Source: an uncultured Lachnospiraceae bacterium (GTDB lineage Bacteria > Bacillota > Clostridia > Lachnospirales > Lachnospiraceae). Taken from it: DNA of 51,394 nucleotides. Numbering within the stretch: position 1 is the first letter of the stretch; the number at the start of each line of letters is the position of its first letter. A program made the translations under genes and the position numbers. The stretch is from NCBI GenBank assembly GCA_958402795.1, contig CATXUX010000025.1:1-51394 (forward strand), given 5' to 3'. The notes below the pieces were generated by a model that saw nothing but the letters and a program-made list of their open reading frames with translations, made no database searches and was not told the DNA's origin. Positions 33,272 through 42,184 of this stretch are shown here, in pieces.

Positions 33272-33916
33272 ACGAGAATCAAGATATGCGGACTTTCGAG
33301 GGAAGATGATATTGCAGCGGTAAATGAGTGCAGACCGGAGTATATCGGGTTTGTCTTTGCCCCCAAAAGCCGCAGGCATGTGACACAGGAGCAGGCAGAA
33401 AAGCTCAGGAGAAAGCTGGATCCGGGGATTCAGGCTGTGGGAGTGTTCGTAAACGCGCCGGAAGAGATGATTCTGGATCTTGCCGGGAATCAGGTGATCG
33501 ATCTGATCCAGCTTCACGGCGGGGAAGACGTCGCATATATGAGCAGAGTCAGAAAACAGAGCGGACTTCCCGTGATCAAGGCGGTTTCCATGACGAGTCC
33601 AGATGCAGTCGGACAGATCCGGATGTGGGAACAGACAGAAGTAGATTATCTGCTTCTGGACAGCGGAAAGGGAGGCACCGGGGAACAGTTTGGTTATGAA
33701 GTGTTCCGTAAAACGGGAAAGCTAGCAAAGCCATTCTTCCTGGCAGGAGGACTTTCCCCGGAAAATCTGGCGGACGTGATCCGGTATTTTGAATCGGGGG
33801 TCGCTTTGGTATCCGGCAACATACCGTTTGCGGTCGATGTGAGCAGCGGAGTGGAGAAGGACGGAGTAAAGAACAGAGAAAAAATTACTGCGGCGGTGGC
33901 GGCAGTCCGACAATAG
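33272..33916 (+). CDS. trpF: Phosphoribosylanthranilate isomerase with apparent ACG start codon
   Basis: About 214 residues of a complete TrpF barrel. The family N-terminus, with the catalytic cysteine, is encoded from 33275 (RIKICGLSRED), and further motifs are GFVFAPKSRR, IQLHGGE, the catalytic Asp in LLLDSGKGGTG and FLAGGLSPENL. No in-frame ATG, GTG or TTG occurs between the last in-frame stop (33206-33208) and 33380, which lies 35 codons inside the conserved fold. AAAGGGGG (33257-33264) is followed after 7 bases by ACG (33272), where the family has its ATG. I place the start there. Initiation at ACG by coupling to trpC, a point mutation, or a sequence error are the options. Confidence 0.85.
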   Translation, partial: TRIKICGLSREDDIAAVNECRPEYIGFVFAPKSRRHVTQEQAEKLRRKLDPGIQAVGVFVNAPEEMILDLAGNQVIDLIQLHGGEDVAYMSRVRKQSGLPVIKAVSMTSPDAVGQIRMWEQTEVDYLLLDSGKGGTGEQFGYEVFRKTGKLAKPFFLAGGLSPENLADVIRYFESGVALVSGNIPFAVDVSSGVEKDGVKNREKITAAVAAVRQ

Positions 33917-33958
33917 AACAAAATGAAGCGAGAAAGAATGTTACGAGGAGGATATGTG

Positions 33959-35143
33959 ATGTCAAAGGGCAGATATGGCGAGTTTGGAGGGCAGTATATC
34001 TCTGAGACGCTGATGAGTGAACTGGAAAATCTGGAAGAGCAGTATGAATACTACAAGAAGGATCCGGAGTTTAACCGGGAACTGACGAGTCTGTTGAATG
34101 AGTATGTGGGACGCCCGTCCCGGCTGTATTATGCGGAGCAGATGACGAAAGATCTGGGAGGAGCGAAGATTTACCTGAAACGGGAGGATCTGAACCACAC
34201 CGGATCCCACAAGCTGAATAATGCACTGGGGCAGGCACTGCTTGCAAAGAAAATGGGCAAAACCCGCGTGATCGCGGAGACGGGCGCCGGACAGCACGGC
34301 GTAGCGACGGCGACGGCTGCGGCGCTGCTCGGTATGGAATGCGAGGTGTTTATGGGGAAAGAAGACACCGACCGTCAGGCATTGAATGTATACCGCATGG
34401 AACTGCTCGGGGCGAAAGTCCATGCAGTGACGAGCGGGACACAGACATTGAAGGATGCGATTAATGAAACGATGCGCGAATGGTCCGGACGGGTGGCGGA
34501 TACGCACTATGTGATCGGTTCAGTGATGGGACCGCATCCATTTCCAATGATGGTGCGGGATTTCCAAAGCGTGATCAGCAAAGAGGCAAGAGAACAGATC
34601 CTTCAGGCAGAGGGAAAACTGCCGGATGCGGTACTTGCCTGTGTGGGCGGAGGCAGCAATGCAATGGGAATGTTCTATCATTTTATCAACGACAAGAATA
34701 TGCGCCTGATCGGCTGCGAGGCAGCGGGAAAAGGCGTTGATACCGATATGCATGCAGCAACGATGGCAAAAGGGACTGTCGGGGTGTTCCATGGGATGAA
34801 ATCCTATTTCTGTCAGGACAAATACGGACAGATTGCCCCGGTCTACTCCATTTCTGCGGGTCTGGACTATCCGGGGATCGGACCGGAGCATGCAAACTTA
34901 CGCGACAGCGGACGCGCACAATATGTGCCGGTTACAGATGACGAGGCGGTCAGCGCGTTTGAATATCTGGCAAGGACCGAGGGAATCATCTGTGCGGTGG
35001 AGAGCGCCCACGCCGTGGCGCATGCGCGTAAACTTGCGCCACAGATGGGAAAGGATGAGGTGATGATCATCTGTCTGTCCGGACGCGGAGATAAAGATGT
35101 GGCGGCGATCGCAAGATACAGGGGGGTTGAGATCTATGAGTAA
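33959..35143 (+). CDS. trpB: Tryptophan synthase beta chain
   Basis: A 394-residue PLP enzyme joining indole to serine. The PLP lysine is Lys85 in KREDLNHTGSHKLNN, and the phosphate-binding loop is GGGSNAMG. GAGQHGVATATAAALLGM and the opening GEFGGQYISETL are typical of the TrpB1 type that works with TrpA. The ATG at 33959 is chosen because GAGGAGG (33945-33951) precedes it by 7 bases; a frame from 33923 adds twelve unconserved residues. Sixth in the operon; its end overlaps the start of trpA. Confidence 0.97.
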   Translation: MSKGRYGEFGGQYISETLMSELENLEEQYEYYKKDPEFNRELTSLLNEYVGRPSRLYYAEQMTKDLGGAKIYLKREDLNHTGSHKLNNALGQALLAKKMGKTRVIAETGAGQHGVATATAAALLGMECEVFMGKEDTDRQALNVYRMELLGAKVHAVTSGTQTLKDAINETMREWSGRVADTHYVIGSVMGPHPFPMMVRDFQSVISKEAREQILQAEGKLPDAVLACVGGGSNAMGMFYHFINDKNMRLIGCEAAGKGVDTDMHAATMAKGTVGVFHGMKSYFCQDKYGQIAPVYSISAGLDYPGIGPEHANLRDSGRAQYVPVTDDEAVSAFEYLARTEGIICAVESAHAVAHARKLAPQMGKDEVMIICLSGRGDKDVAAIARYRGVEIYE

Positions 35144-35921
35144 AATAACAGAAGCTTTCGCAAACGGAAAAGCATTTATCGGATTCATCACAGCAGGAGA
35201 TCCGAGTGCGGAGAAAACAGTCGATTATGTGCTTGCAATGGCAGAGTCCGGAGCAGATCTGGTGGAGATCGGAATCCCGTTTTCCGATCCGACGGCAGAG
35301 GGAATCGTAATTCAGGAGGCAAGCATCCGCGCGCTCAAAGCAGGCATGACCACAGACCGTGCGTTTGAGATCGTGGAGAAAGTCCGTAAAAAGAGTCAGA
35401 TTCCCCTCTGCTTTATGACCTATTTAAATCCGGTATTCCATTATGGATATGAACGCTTTTTCGCCCGCTGTAAAGCACTTGGGATCGACGGCATCATCAT
35501 TCCGGATCTGCCGTATGAAGAAAAAGACGAACTGGATGATGTGGCAAAGGCATATGGCGTGGATGTGATCTCTATGATCGCGCCGACTTCACAGCAGAGG
35601 ATCCGGCGGATCGCAAAGGATGCGAGCGGCTTTATCTACGTGGTATCTTCCATGGGGGTTACCGGAATGCGGCAGAAAATCGAGACAGATGTTGCGGCGA
35701 TCATACGGTCTGTCCGGGAAGTGACGGACGTTCCGACTGCGGTCGGGTTCGGCATCAGTACGCCGGAGCAGGCGAAGAAAATGGCGGAGATTTCAGACGG
35801 CGCGATCGTCGGAAGTGCGATTGTAAAGCTGGTCGAAAAGTACGGGGAGAATGCAGAGGAGAAGATTCGGGAATATGTCAAAGAGATGAAAGCGGCAGTT
35901 TCCGGTGCAGATAGAAAATAA
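35136..35921 (+). CDS. trpA: Tryptophan synthase alpha chain
   Basis: A 261-residue TIM barrel splitting indole-3-glycerol phosphate and passing indole to TrpB. The catalytic glutamate lies in LVEIGIPFSDPTAEG (about 42-56) and an aspartate in DGIIIPDLPYEE. GFGISTPEQAKKM near 210 binds phosphate. The ATG at 35136 overlaps the trpB stop by 8 bp and is preceded by AGGGGGG; an earlier frame from 35097 lies within trpB. It is the last gene of the operon and is followed by a hairpin terminator at 35933. Confidence 0.97.
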   Translation: MSKITEAFANGKAFIGFITAGDPSAEKTVDYVLAMAESGADLVEIGIPFSDPTAEGIVIQEASIRALKAGMTTDRAFEIVEKVRKKSQIPLCFMTYLNPVFHYGYERFFARCKALGIDGIIIPDLPYEEKDELDDVAKAYGVDVISMIAPTSQQRIRRIAKDASGFIYVVSSMGVTGMRQKIETDVAAIIRSVREVTDVPTAVGFGISTPEQAKKMAEISDGAIVGSAIVKLVEKYGENAEEKIREYVKEMKAAVSGADRK

Positions 35922-35932
35922 GGATAACAGAA

Positions 35933-35978
35933 AAATGACCGGTTCCCAGATCAGAAAGTATTCAGGAACCGGTCATTT
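35933..35978. terminator. Terminator between trpA and the HAD gene
   Basis: AAATGACCGGTTCC (35933-35946) pairs perfectly with GGAACCGGTCATTT (35965-35978). On the minus strand it is followed by TTTTTC and so can also end the convergent HAD transcript. Confidence 0.88.
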
Positions 35979-36038
35979 GCATTTCAAAATCATGTTTTGG
36001 TATGGGAGTGAGGGACATGAATTTTTGCGTCGTAACCC

Positions 36039-36662
36039 TCATATCAGAGAAATCAGATCTGTGATCTTCCGGATCCGTTGTTTGGCTTCCGGCACATCTC
36101 CGAATCCGTATTCGGCGAAAATAAACGGAACTCCGGCCTCTTTGCAGGCATCGGCATCCCCCTGGGTATCGCCGATGTAGACTACGTCCTTGAGACCGTT
36201 TCGCTCCATCAGTGTCCGGATCGTCTGAGCCTTTGGAGTCTGTGTCTGTCCGAAACAAAGTGTGTCTTTTACATAAGGTTCCAGTCCGGTCGAGCGTAGC
36301 ATGACCTCAATATATCCGCACTGACAGTTACTTACGATATAGAGACCGGTCTTTTTTGAAAGCGTCTCGAATGCTTCACGGACGCCGTCATAGAGTGTTC
36401 CGGGCTGGTGTTCCAGAAGTTCATTTTCATAATCATAGCACAGTCCTCCGATGCGTTCCTGCTCACTTTTGGGCAGCATCGGGAAGAGCGCTTCATAAAT
36501 CTCATCCATTGTTTTCCCAAATAACCGGTTCAGCATCGGACCGGTCACGGTGAGATCCAGATCAGAATTTTCCCGGATCGCTGTGGTCCATGCCTCGGCC
36601 ACGACTTCTGTGGAATCCCAGAGCGTGCCGTCTACGTCAAAAATAATGCCATCCATTTTCAT
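36039..36662 (-). CDS. HAD-superfamily phosphatase (phosphoglycolate phosphatase-like)
   Basis: A 207-residue HAD hydrolase. Motif I is FDVDGTLWDS (residues 8-17; nucleophile Asp9), motif II lies in YIVSNCQCG, and motif IV is VVYIGDTQGDADAC (with the two acidic residues). A helical cap of about 70 residues follows motif I, as in phosphoglycolate phosphatase and beta-phosphoglucomutase relatives. The substrate cannot be told from sequence. It is convergent with the trp operon and shares its terminator. A GAAAGGAA site precedes the ATG. Confidence 0.9.
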   Translation of the reverse strand: MKMDGIIFDVDGTLWDSTEVVAEAWTTAIRENSDLDLTVTGPMLNRLFGKTMDEIYEALFPMLPKSEQERIGGLCYDYENELLEHQPGTLYDGVREAFETLSKKTGLYIVSNCQCGYIEVMLRSTGLEPYVKDTLCFGQTQTPKAQTIRTLMERNGLKDVVYIGDTQGDADACKEAGVPFIFAEYGFGDVPEAKQRIRKITDLISLI

Positions 36663-36725
36663 AAATTCCTTTCATGTTTACGATTTTCCGGAACAGATAA
36701 AATCCGTTCGTCAGTCAGATCATCA

Positions 36726-37724
36726 TTACTTGGGTGAAATATTCAACGATTCATAAATTAAGTCGCAGTTATAATCAGGGGCGAATTTGACGGCTGTCCT
36801 GCATATGTTCTCAACTGTTGAAAGATCTTCTTCCAAGTCATCAGCAATTGCCTTCGGTTTCTTACCCTTTGCAAGTTTTTTGCTGATCTGCTGTATCAGT
36901 TTTATTGCAGTACCCTTTTCCATGCCTTGCTCGATGCCTTGCTCGATGCCTTGCTCGATGCCTTGGGCCATGCCTTGCTCGATGCCTTGAGCTATGCCCT
37001 GTTCCAGACCCTGCTCCATGGCGGCTTTTTTTGACTTTTCCAATTCATCTGCGAATAATTCTCTTAGTGCGTCGCACATATTTTCCTGCGCCTCCTTCAT
37101 CGTATCCCAGTTTGCCCGGACGATAAGATCCATGACCGCCTGGTAATTTTTTGAATGCTTTTTTGGTTCATAGTTAGCTATCAAGTCTTGAATTTCATTG
37201 GAGTTTATGTCGTTTCTCAAATGCTGAAGCCAGTAATTGAGTTCCTGGGATAATTGTGTTGTAATTACAATCTGCATCGGAAAAGGATCTCCGTGCAGGT
37301 AGTAAATACCTTTTCTATATTTTTCAATCGTCAGTCCTCTGGCATCTTTTAAATGCTGTATCATTTTGCGCGGATAATGTCCGCATACAAAAGTGATGGA
37401 AATCTCTTCTGGATCAATCTGCAGGATTCTTTCTGTGTCAGACTGATAAAAACAAGTATAACCATATACTTTGTAAAAGTCATTGATACTAAGAGAATCA
37501 TCGGGGGACTTATATTCGATAATGTTGTGTGTACGGAATATATGCCCGATATTTTTCTTTATGGCCGCATGTACGTTTTTCTTGATGACCAGAATATCCA
37601 TCTGCATCGGCTTCTTGCTGAGCTGATATTCTTCTTTAAAGATAAGGTCATCCAGATTCTCTTCCAGCTCAATGTGAAGAGCAGCATTAAATGCGGGATG
37701 CCATTGTAATTTTTCAGTGATCAT
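36726..37724 (-). CDS. Rpn-type PD-(D/E)XK nuclease family protein with EQGI repeats
   Basis: A 332-residue protein. The N-terminal half has a PD-(D/E)XK-like core: MDILVIKK followed about 25 residues later by NIIEYKSP (ExK). A helical middle follows. Residues about 235-270 are tandem 4-residue units of the kind EQGIEQGM/AQGI, and the C-terminus has a small helical segment (KAIADDLEEDLSTVENI). This arrangement is common among Lachnospiraceae relatives of Rpn, often called putative transposases. AAAGGAGG precedes the ATG and a promoter is possible at 37743-37770. Function in the cell is unknown; nuclease activity is inferred from the fold. Confidence 0.78.
   Translation of the reverse strand: MITEKLQWHPAFNAALHIELEENLDDLIFKEEYQLSKKPMQMDILVIKKNVHAAIKKNIGHIFRTHNIIEYKSPDDSLSINDFYKVYGYTCFYQSDTERILQIDPEEISITFVCGHYPRKMIQHLKDARGLTIEKYRKGIYYLHGDPFPMQIVITTQLSQELNYWLQHLRNDINSNEIQDLIANYEPKKHSKNYQAVMDLIVRANWDTMKEAQENMCDALRELFADELEKSKKAAMEQGLEQGIAQGIEQGMAQGIEQGIEQGIEQGMEKGTAIKLIQQISKKLAKGKKPKAIADDLEEDLSTVENICRTAVKFAPDYNCDLIYESLNISPK
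36919..37017. repeat. 12-bp tandem repeats inside the Rpn-type gene
   Basis: About eight units of a 12-base repeat (TGCCTTGCTCGA-like on the plus strand) encode EQGI/EQGM. The most uniform copies lie at 36919-36965 and the units drift towards 37017. Such an array is prone to copy-number change by slippage in steps of four residues. Confidence 0.8.
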
Positions 37725-37742
37725 TCGTTCCTCCTTTAGTAT

Positions 37743-37770
37743 AGTATAGATTGGTTCCTTTGTGCAACAA
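37743..37770 (-). promoter_or_regulatory. Possible promoter of the Rpn-type gene
   Basis: On the minus strand TTGTTG (37765-37770), a 16-base spacer and TATACT (37743-37748). It is very close to the AAAGGAGG site, leaving a short leader. The rest of the gap 37725-38098 holds the inverted pair ACAGACA/TGTCTGT near 37846-37866, repeat copy 3 and a weak polA promoter; no gene is seen. Confidence 0.35.
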
Positions 37771-37940
37771 CAAGTTTTTCCATAACGGGTTTCTGCTCTG
37801 ATAAAAGCACCGAAATGAGAAGCTCTGCAGCTTAGATTGTTCTGACAGACAAAGAATGTGTCTGTATAAAGTGCCTATAGCATAACACAATCAAATGGGA
37901 AAAGGCAAGAGAAAAATCAAATGATCAATACAATTTTCTC

Positions 37941-37969
37941 TTTTAAAACAGTGCATTTTAGTGTATACT
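37941..37969 (+). promoter_or_regulatory. Weak candidate promoter of polA
   Basis: TTTTAA (37941-37946), a 17-base spacer and TATACT (37964-37969). If used, repeat copy 3 would lie in the polA leader. Confidence 0.3.
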
Positions 37970-37991
37970 TTTTCTTGGCTGTGATTGTGGG

Positions 37992-38052
37992 AGTGCGTAG
38001 CACGAAACAATCCGTAGATATCATAGATGGGGATTATTGACCCCAACATCAT
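37992..38052. repeat. Dispersed intergenic repeat, copy 3 of 3 (short form)
   Basis: GTGCGTAGCACGAAACAATC from about 37993, then a GATATCATAGATGGGG arm, a short loop and CCCCAACATCAT. It matches the right end of copy 1 (12109-12168) at all but a few positions. It lies 46 bp before polA. Confidence 0.65.
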
Positions 38053-38098
38053 TTTTCTTGAACTATAAACTGAATGTGAGATTAACAGGAGACAGGCG

Positions 38099-40741
38099 AT
38101 GCGGGAAAAGATTGTTTTGATAGATGGACACAGTATTTTGAACCGGGCATTTTACGGTGTGCCGGACCTGACAAATTCAGAAGGACTGCACACAAATGCA
38201 GTCTATGGATTCCTGAATATTATGTTTAAGGTTCTCGACGAGGAAAAGCCGGAATATCTGACGGTCACGTTCGACGTACACGCGCCGACATTCCGCCATG
38301 AAATGTATGCAGAGTATAAAGGAACCCGAAAGCCGATGGCGGAGGAACTGCGAGAGCAGGTTCCGGTGATTAAGGAAGTCCTGCAGGCGATGAATATCGA
38401 GATCATCGAAAAAGCCGGACTGGAAGCAGACGACCTGCTGGGTACGATTTCACGGACCTGCGAGGAAAAGGGCATGGATGTGGCGATCATCTCGGGCGAC
38501 CGGGATACGCTGCAGCTTGCGACGGATCATGTGAAGATCCGCATCCCCAAGACGAAGCAGGGACGGACGGAGGTGGAGGATTACCTCGCTTCCGATGTAA
38601 AAGACAAGTATGGGGTAACACCGACGGAATTTATTGACGTAAAGGCTTTGATGGGGGATGCATCGGACAATATTCCGGGCGTGCCGGGCGTAGGCGAGAA
38701 GACGGCGACCAAGATCATTACGGAGTATGGCTCCATTGAAAATGCGTACGCCCATGTGGATGAGATCAAGCCGCCGCGGGCAAGTAAGAACCTGAAGGAA
38801 TACTGGGAACAGGCGCAGATGAGCAAGATACTGGCAACGATCGATACCCATGCGGAGATTGATTTTGACCTGGAGCGGGCGCGGTACGGCAACCCATATA
38901 CAAAAGAAGCACACGATTATTTCCAGCGGCTTCAGTTTAAAAATCTGCTGGCACGTTTTGACGTACAGACGGACGTCAACGCAGTAGAAAAGCAGTTCCG
39001 GGAAGTGACAGACCGTGCAGAGATTGAACGCATATTTGCAGAGGCGGCAAAGGCGGAGATTGTCGGCGTATCGATTTCTGAGGACGCCGGGAACGTTCTG
39101 CCGTTGTTTGCACATCCGTCCGGATACGGGAGAATTTCGATCGTTTACGGACCGGACAAGATCTGCTCGATTCCCTGTGAGATGGATACGGATATGGAGT
39201 ATCTGTTCGGAAAACTTCAGGAGACAGCAGAGTCGGCGGGAATTTTTGTAATGTGTAATCTGAAAAAGTACCTGCCGGTACTGAAATTAAAGTGTACGGC
39301 AAAAGCGTCGGAGTCGTGGTCGGAGACACATTATTTTGATGCTGTGGTCGCTGCGTATCTGCTGAATCCGCTGAAAAGTGATTATGATTATGAAGATATT
39401 GCCAGAGAACAGCTTGGACTCTTGATAGATGAGAAAGCAGAAGAAAAAATAAAATCCTGTTATGAGGCGTATACGTGTTTTGCGTCTGTAAAGCCTCTGA
39501 CTCAGAAGCTGAAAGACAGCGGAATGTATGAATTGTTTACGAAGATCGAGATGCCGCTTCTATTTACGCTTTATGATATGGAACATGCGGGCGTGAAAGT
39601 GGAAGGAGAGGCGCTGAAAGCGTACGGCAGCCAGCTCGGCGGCAGGATCGTGGAACTGGAGAAACAGATTTATGAGGAAGCCGGAGAAATGTTTAATATC
39701 AATTCTCCGAAGCAGCTTGGCACGGTATTGTTTGAGCATCTGGGCCTGCCAAATGGAAAGAAGACAAAGACGGGATATTCCACGGCGGCAGATGTGCTGG
39801 AAAAACTGGCGCCGGATTATCCGATCGTATCGGATATTCTCGAATACCGGCAGCTGACAAAATTGAAATCTACTTATGCGGACGGTCTTGCGAACTTTAT
39901 CTGCGCGGACGGACGGATCCACGGGAAGTTTAATCAGACGATTACGGCGACCGGACGGATCAGCAGTACAGAACCGAATCTGCAGAACATTCCGGTGCGG
40001 GTAGAGCTGGGACGTCTGATCCGAAAGGTATTTGTGCCGGAGGAGGATTACGTGTTTGTGGATGCAGACTATTCGCAGATCGAGCTTCGTGTTCTGGCAC
40101 ACTGCTCCGGAGACGAACAGTTGATCCAGGCATATCAGGAGGCGCGGGACATTCACCGTATGACTGCATCGCAGGTGTTCCACACGCCGTTTGAAGAAGT
40201 GACGGATCAGCAGCGGAGAAATGCCAAGGCAGTGAACTTTGGTATTGTATACGGCATCAGTTCTTTTGGATTAAGTCAGGATCTCAGTATTACACGGAAG
40301 GAAGCGTCAGAATACATTGAAAATTATTTCCGGACCTATCCGGGAATTAAGAAATTTTTAGATGATTCCGTGGCACATGCGAAGGAAAACGGCTATGTGA
40401 CGACACTGTACGGGCGCAGACGTCCGGTTCCGGAATTGAAATCCTCTAATTTTCAGCAGCGCAGCTTCGGGGAGCGTGTGGCGATGAACGCGCCGATCCA
40501 GGGAACCGCGGCGGACATTATGAAGATTGCTATGCTGGGCGTGAACCGGGAACTGAAGCGAAGGAACATGAAGTCAAAAATGATCCTGCAGGTACACGAT
40601 GAGCTGCTGATCGAAGCACATAAAGATGAAGTGGACGAGGTGCAGGAAATCTTAAAGGAGCAGATGGAGGGCGCAGCGCAACTGCGTGTGCCGCTGATCG
40701 TGGACATGCATACCGGCGGCAACTGGTATGAGGCAAAATAG
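38099..40741 (+). CDS. polA: DNA polymerase I
   Basis: An 880-residue family A polymerase for gap filling and Okazaki-fragment processing. Residues 1-290 form the 5'-3' exonuclease (IDGHSILNRAFYG, SGDRDTLQLA, GDASDNIPGVPGVGEKTA). The middle region (about 300-480) has the place of the 3'-5' exonuclease, but the expected DxE motif is replaced (EIVGVSISED), so proofreading is probably lost as in Bacillus-type enzymes. The polymerase has motif A (DADYSQIELR), motif B (RRNAKAVNFGIVYG) and motif C (QVHDEL). The ATG follows an AACAGGAGACAGG segment. coaE follows 6 bp later. Confidence 0.97.
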   Translation: MREKIVLIDGHSILNRAFYGVPDLTNSEGLHTNAVYGFLNIMFKVLDEEKPEYLTVTFDVHAPTFRHEMYAEYKGTRKPMAEELREQVPVIKEVLQAMNIEIIEKAGLEADDLLGTISRTCEEKGMDVAIISGDRDTLQLATDHVKIRIPKTKQGRTEVEDYLASDVKDKYGVTPTEFIDVKALMGDASDNIPGVPGVGEKTATKIITEYGSIENAYAHVDEIKPPRASKNLKEYWEQAQMSKILATIDTHAEIDFDLERARYGNPYTKEAHDYFQRLQFKNLLARFDVQTDVNAVEKQFREVTDRAEIERIFAEAAKAEIVGVSISEDAGNVLPLFAHPSGYGRISIVYGPDKICSIPCEMDTDMEYLFGKLQETAESAGIFVMCNLKKYLPVLKLKCTAKASESWSETHYFDAVVAAYLLNPLKSDYDYEDIAREQLGLLIDEKAEEKIKSCYEAYTCFASVKPLTQKLKDSGMYELFTKIEMPLLFTLYDMEHAGVKVEGEALKAYGSQLGGRIVELEKQIYEEAGEMFNINSPKQLGTVLFEHLGLPNGKKTKTGYSTAADVLEKLAPDYPIVSDILEYRQLTKLKSTYADGLANFICADGRIHGKFNQTITATGRISSTEPNLQNIPVRVELGRLIRKVFVPEEDYVFVDADYSQIELRVLAHCSGDEQLIQAYQEARDIHRMTASQVFHTPFEEVTDQQRRNAKAVNFGIVYGISSFGLSQDLSITRKEASEYIENYFRTYPGIKKFLDDSVAHAKENGYVTTLYGRRRPVPELKSSNFQQRSFGERVAMNAPIQGTAADIMKIAMLGVNRELKRRNMKSKMILQVHDELLIEAHKDEVDEVQEILKEQMEGAAQLRVPLIVDMHTGGNWYEAK

Positions 40742-40747
40742 ACGGAA

Positions 40748-41350
40748 ATGAGAGCAGAAGATAAAATGCGGGTAATTGGAATTACAGGCGGCGTCGGCTG
40801 CGGAAAAAGCAGGATTCTGCAGTATCTTTCCGAAGCGTACGGGGCAGTTGTCTGTCAGCTTGACGAGACGGCAAAAAAGCTGCAGCAAAAGGGACAGCCG
40901 TGTTATGATAAGATTGTGGAAGTATTTGGCGGGGAGATCGTCGGGGCGGACTCAGAACTGGATCGTCCCAAACTCGCCGGGATCGTATTTGCCGACAGGG
41001 AGAGACTGGCGGTCCTCAACGGGATTGTCCATCCGGCGGTCAAAGAGCGGACACTTCAGGATATTGAGAGAGAGCGGGAGAGGGGAACTGCTTTGTTTGT
41101 GATCGAATCGGCGATCCTGCCGGACGCCGGATATGAGGATATCTGCGGCGAGATGTGGTATATTTATACGCAGGAGGACGTGCGCAGAGAGCGGCTGAAA
41201 GATACCAGGGGGTACAGTGACAGACAGATCAGTCAGATGATGGCGTCCCAGCCGGCAGAGAGCCGGTTCCGGGAGACGTGTTCGGCCGTGATCGACAACA
41301 GTGGTTCATTTGAAAATACAAAGAGACAGATAGGAGAGTTGTTACGATGA
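40748..41350 (+). CDS. coaE: Dephospho-CoA kinase
   Basis: A 200-residue P-loop kinase that phosphorylates dephospho-CoA in the last step of coenzyme A synthesis. GGVGCGKS is at 14-21, with QLDETAKKLQQKGQP (about 37-51) and ESAILPDAGY, the usual lid and acceptor regions. Two starts are possible: ATG 40748, 6 bp after polA, or ATG 40766, which begins directly before the conserved strand (MRVIGITGG). Neither has a strong site. It overlaps the next gene by 4 bp. The polA-coaE-hydrolase order is common in Clostridia. Confidence 0.95.
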   Translation: MRAEDKMRVIGITGGVGCGKSRILQYLSEAYGAVVCQLDETAKKLQQKGQPCYDKIVEVFGGEIVGADSELDRPKLAGIVFADRERLAVLNGIVHPAVKERTLQDIERERERGTALFVIESAILPDAGYEDICGEMWYIYTQEDVRRERLKDTRGYSDRQISQMMASQPAESRFRETCSAVIDNSGSFENTKRQIGELLR

Positions 41351-42144
41351 GGATGTGCAGCATTGCCAGCGGAAGCAGCGGCAACTGTATTTATGTGGGT
41401 ACAGACCATACCCATCTGCTGGTGGATACAGGCATCAGTAAAAAGCGGATCGAGGAAGGTCTTCATAAACTGGAAATCAAGGGAGAGGAGCTGGATGGGA
41501 TCCTGATCACCCATGAGCATTCTGACCACATTCAGGGACTGGGGGTATTCAGCAGGAAATATGGGATTCCCATCTATGCAACGCCCGGTACAATCAGTGG
41601 GATCCAGGCATATTCCGGACTCGGAAAGATGCCGGAAGGACTGTTGCACACAATCGGGACAGATCAGAAATTCATGCTGGGAGATATTGAAATTGATCCG
41701 TTCGTGATTTCCCACGACGCCAATGAACCCTGCGGATACCGGCTGGAAAGCGCAAATAAAGCGGTGGCGGTTGCAACAGACCTCGGTACATATGACGAAT
41801 ATACCGTTGATAAATTGAAAAAGCTGGACGCGGTGCTTCTGGAGGCGAACCATGATATCCATATGCTCGAGGTCGGACCGTATCCGTATCCGCTGAAGCG
41901 GAGAATCATGGGAAATAAAGGACATTTGTCGAATGAATTGTCAGGACAGCTTCTTTGTGATATACTACATGATGATTTGAAATATATTTTGCTTGGACAT
42001 CTGAGCAAAGAGAATAATTATGCAAGGCTTGCCTATGAGACGGTAAAGCTGGAAGTAACACTGGGAGATAATGCTTTCAAAGGAGAAGAACTGGATCTGC
42101 ACGTTGCGAAACGAGATGCAGTATCCGACATCGTGGAAGTGTGA
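41347..42144 (+). CDS. Metallo-beta-lactamase-fold hydrolase (WalJ/YycJ-type)
   Basis: A 265-residue protein with the metal-binding motif HEHSDH (56-61), an opening CSIASGSSGNCIYVG typical of WalJ/YycJ, and later HDANEPCGYRL and LLEANHD that supply metal ligands. WalJ-type proteins are thought to act as DNA exonucleases or phosphodiesterases and are often linked to the WalKR regulon, but no walRK is here. Its ATG overlaps the coaE stop (ATGA), so translation is coupled. It is followed by the ACT-domain gene 40 bp later. Confidence 0.92.
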   Translation: MRMCSIASGSSGNCIYVGTDHTHLLVDTGISKKRIEEGLHKLEIKGEELDGILITHEHSDHIQGLGVFSRKYGIPIYATPGTISGIQAYSGLGKMPEGLLHTIGTDQKFMLGDIEIDPFVISHDANEPCGYRLESANKAVAVATDLGTYDEYTVDKLKKLDAVLLEANHDIHMLEVGPYPYPLKRRIMGNKGHLSNELSGQLLCDILHDDLKYILLGHLSKENNYARLAYETVKLEVTLGDNAFKGEELDLHVAKRDAVSDIVEV

Positions 42145-42184
42145 ATTCTCCGCCGGAGACAGAAAAAGCAGGAGGAAAAACGGC

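Noticed and set aside
36919..37017. Possible CRISPR-like repeat array
   Set aside because: Units are 12 bp without spacers and lie in frame within a coding gene.
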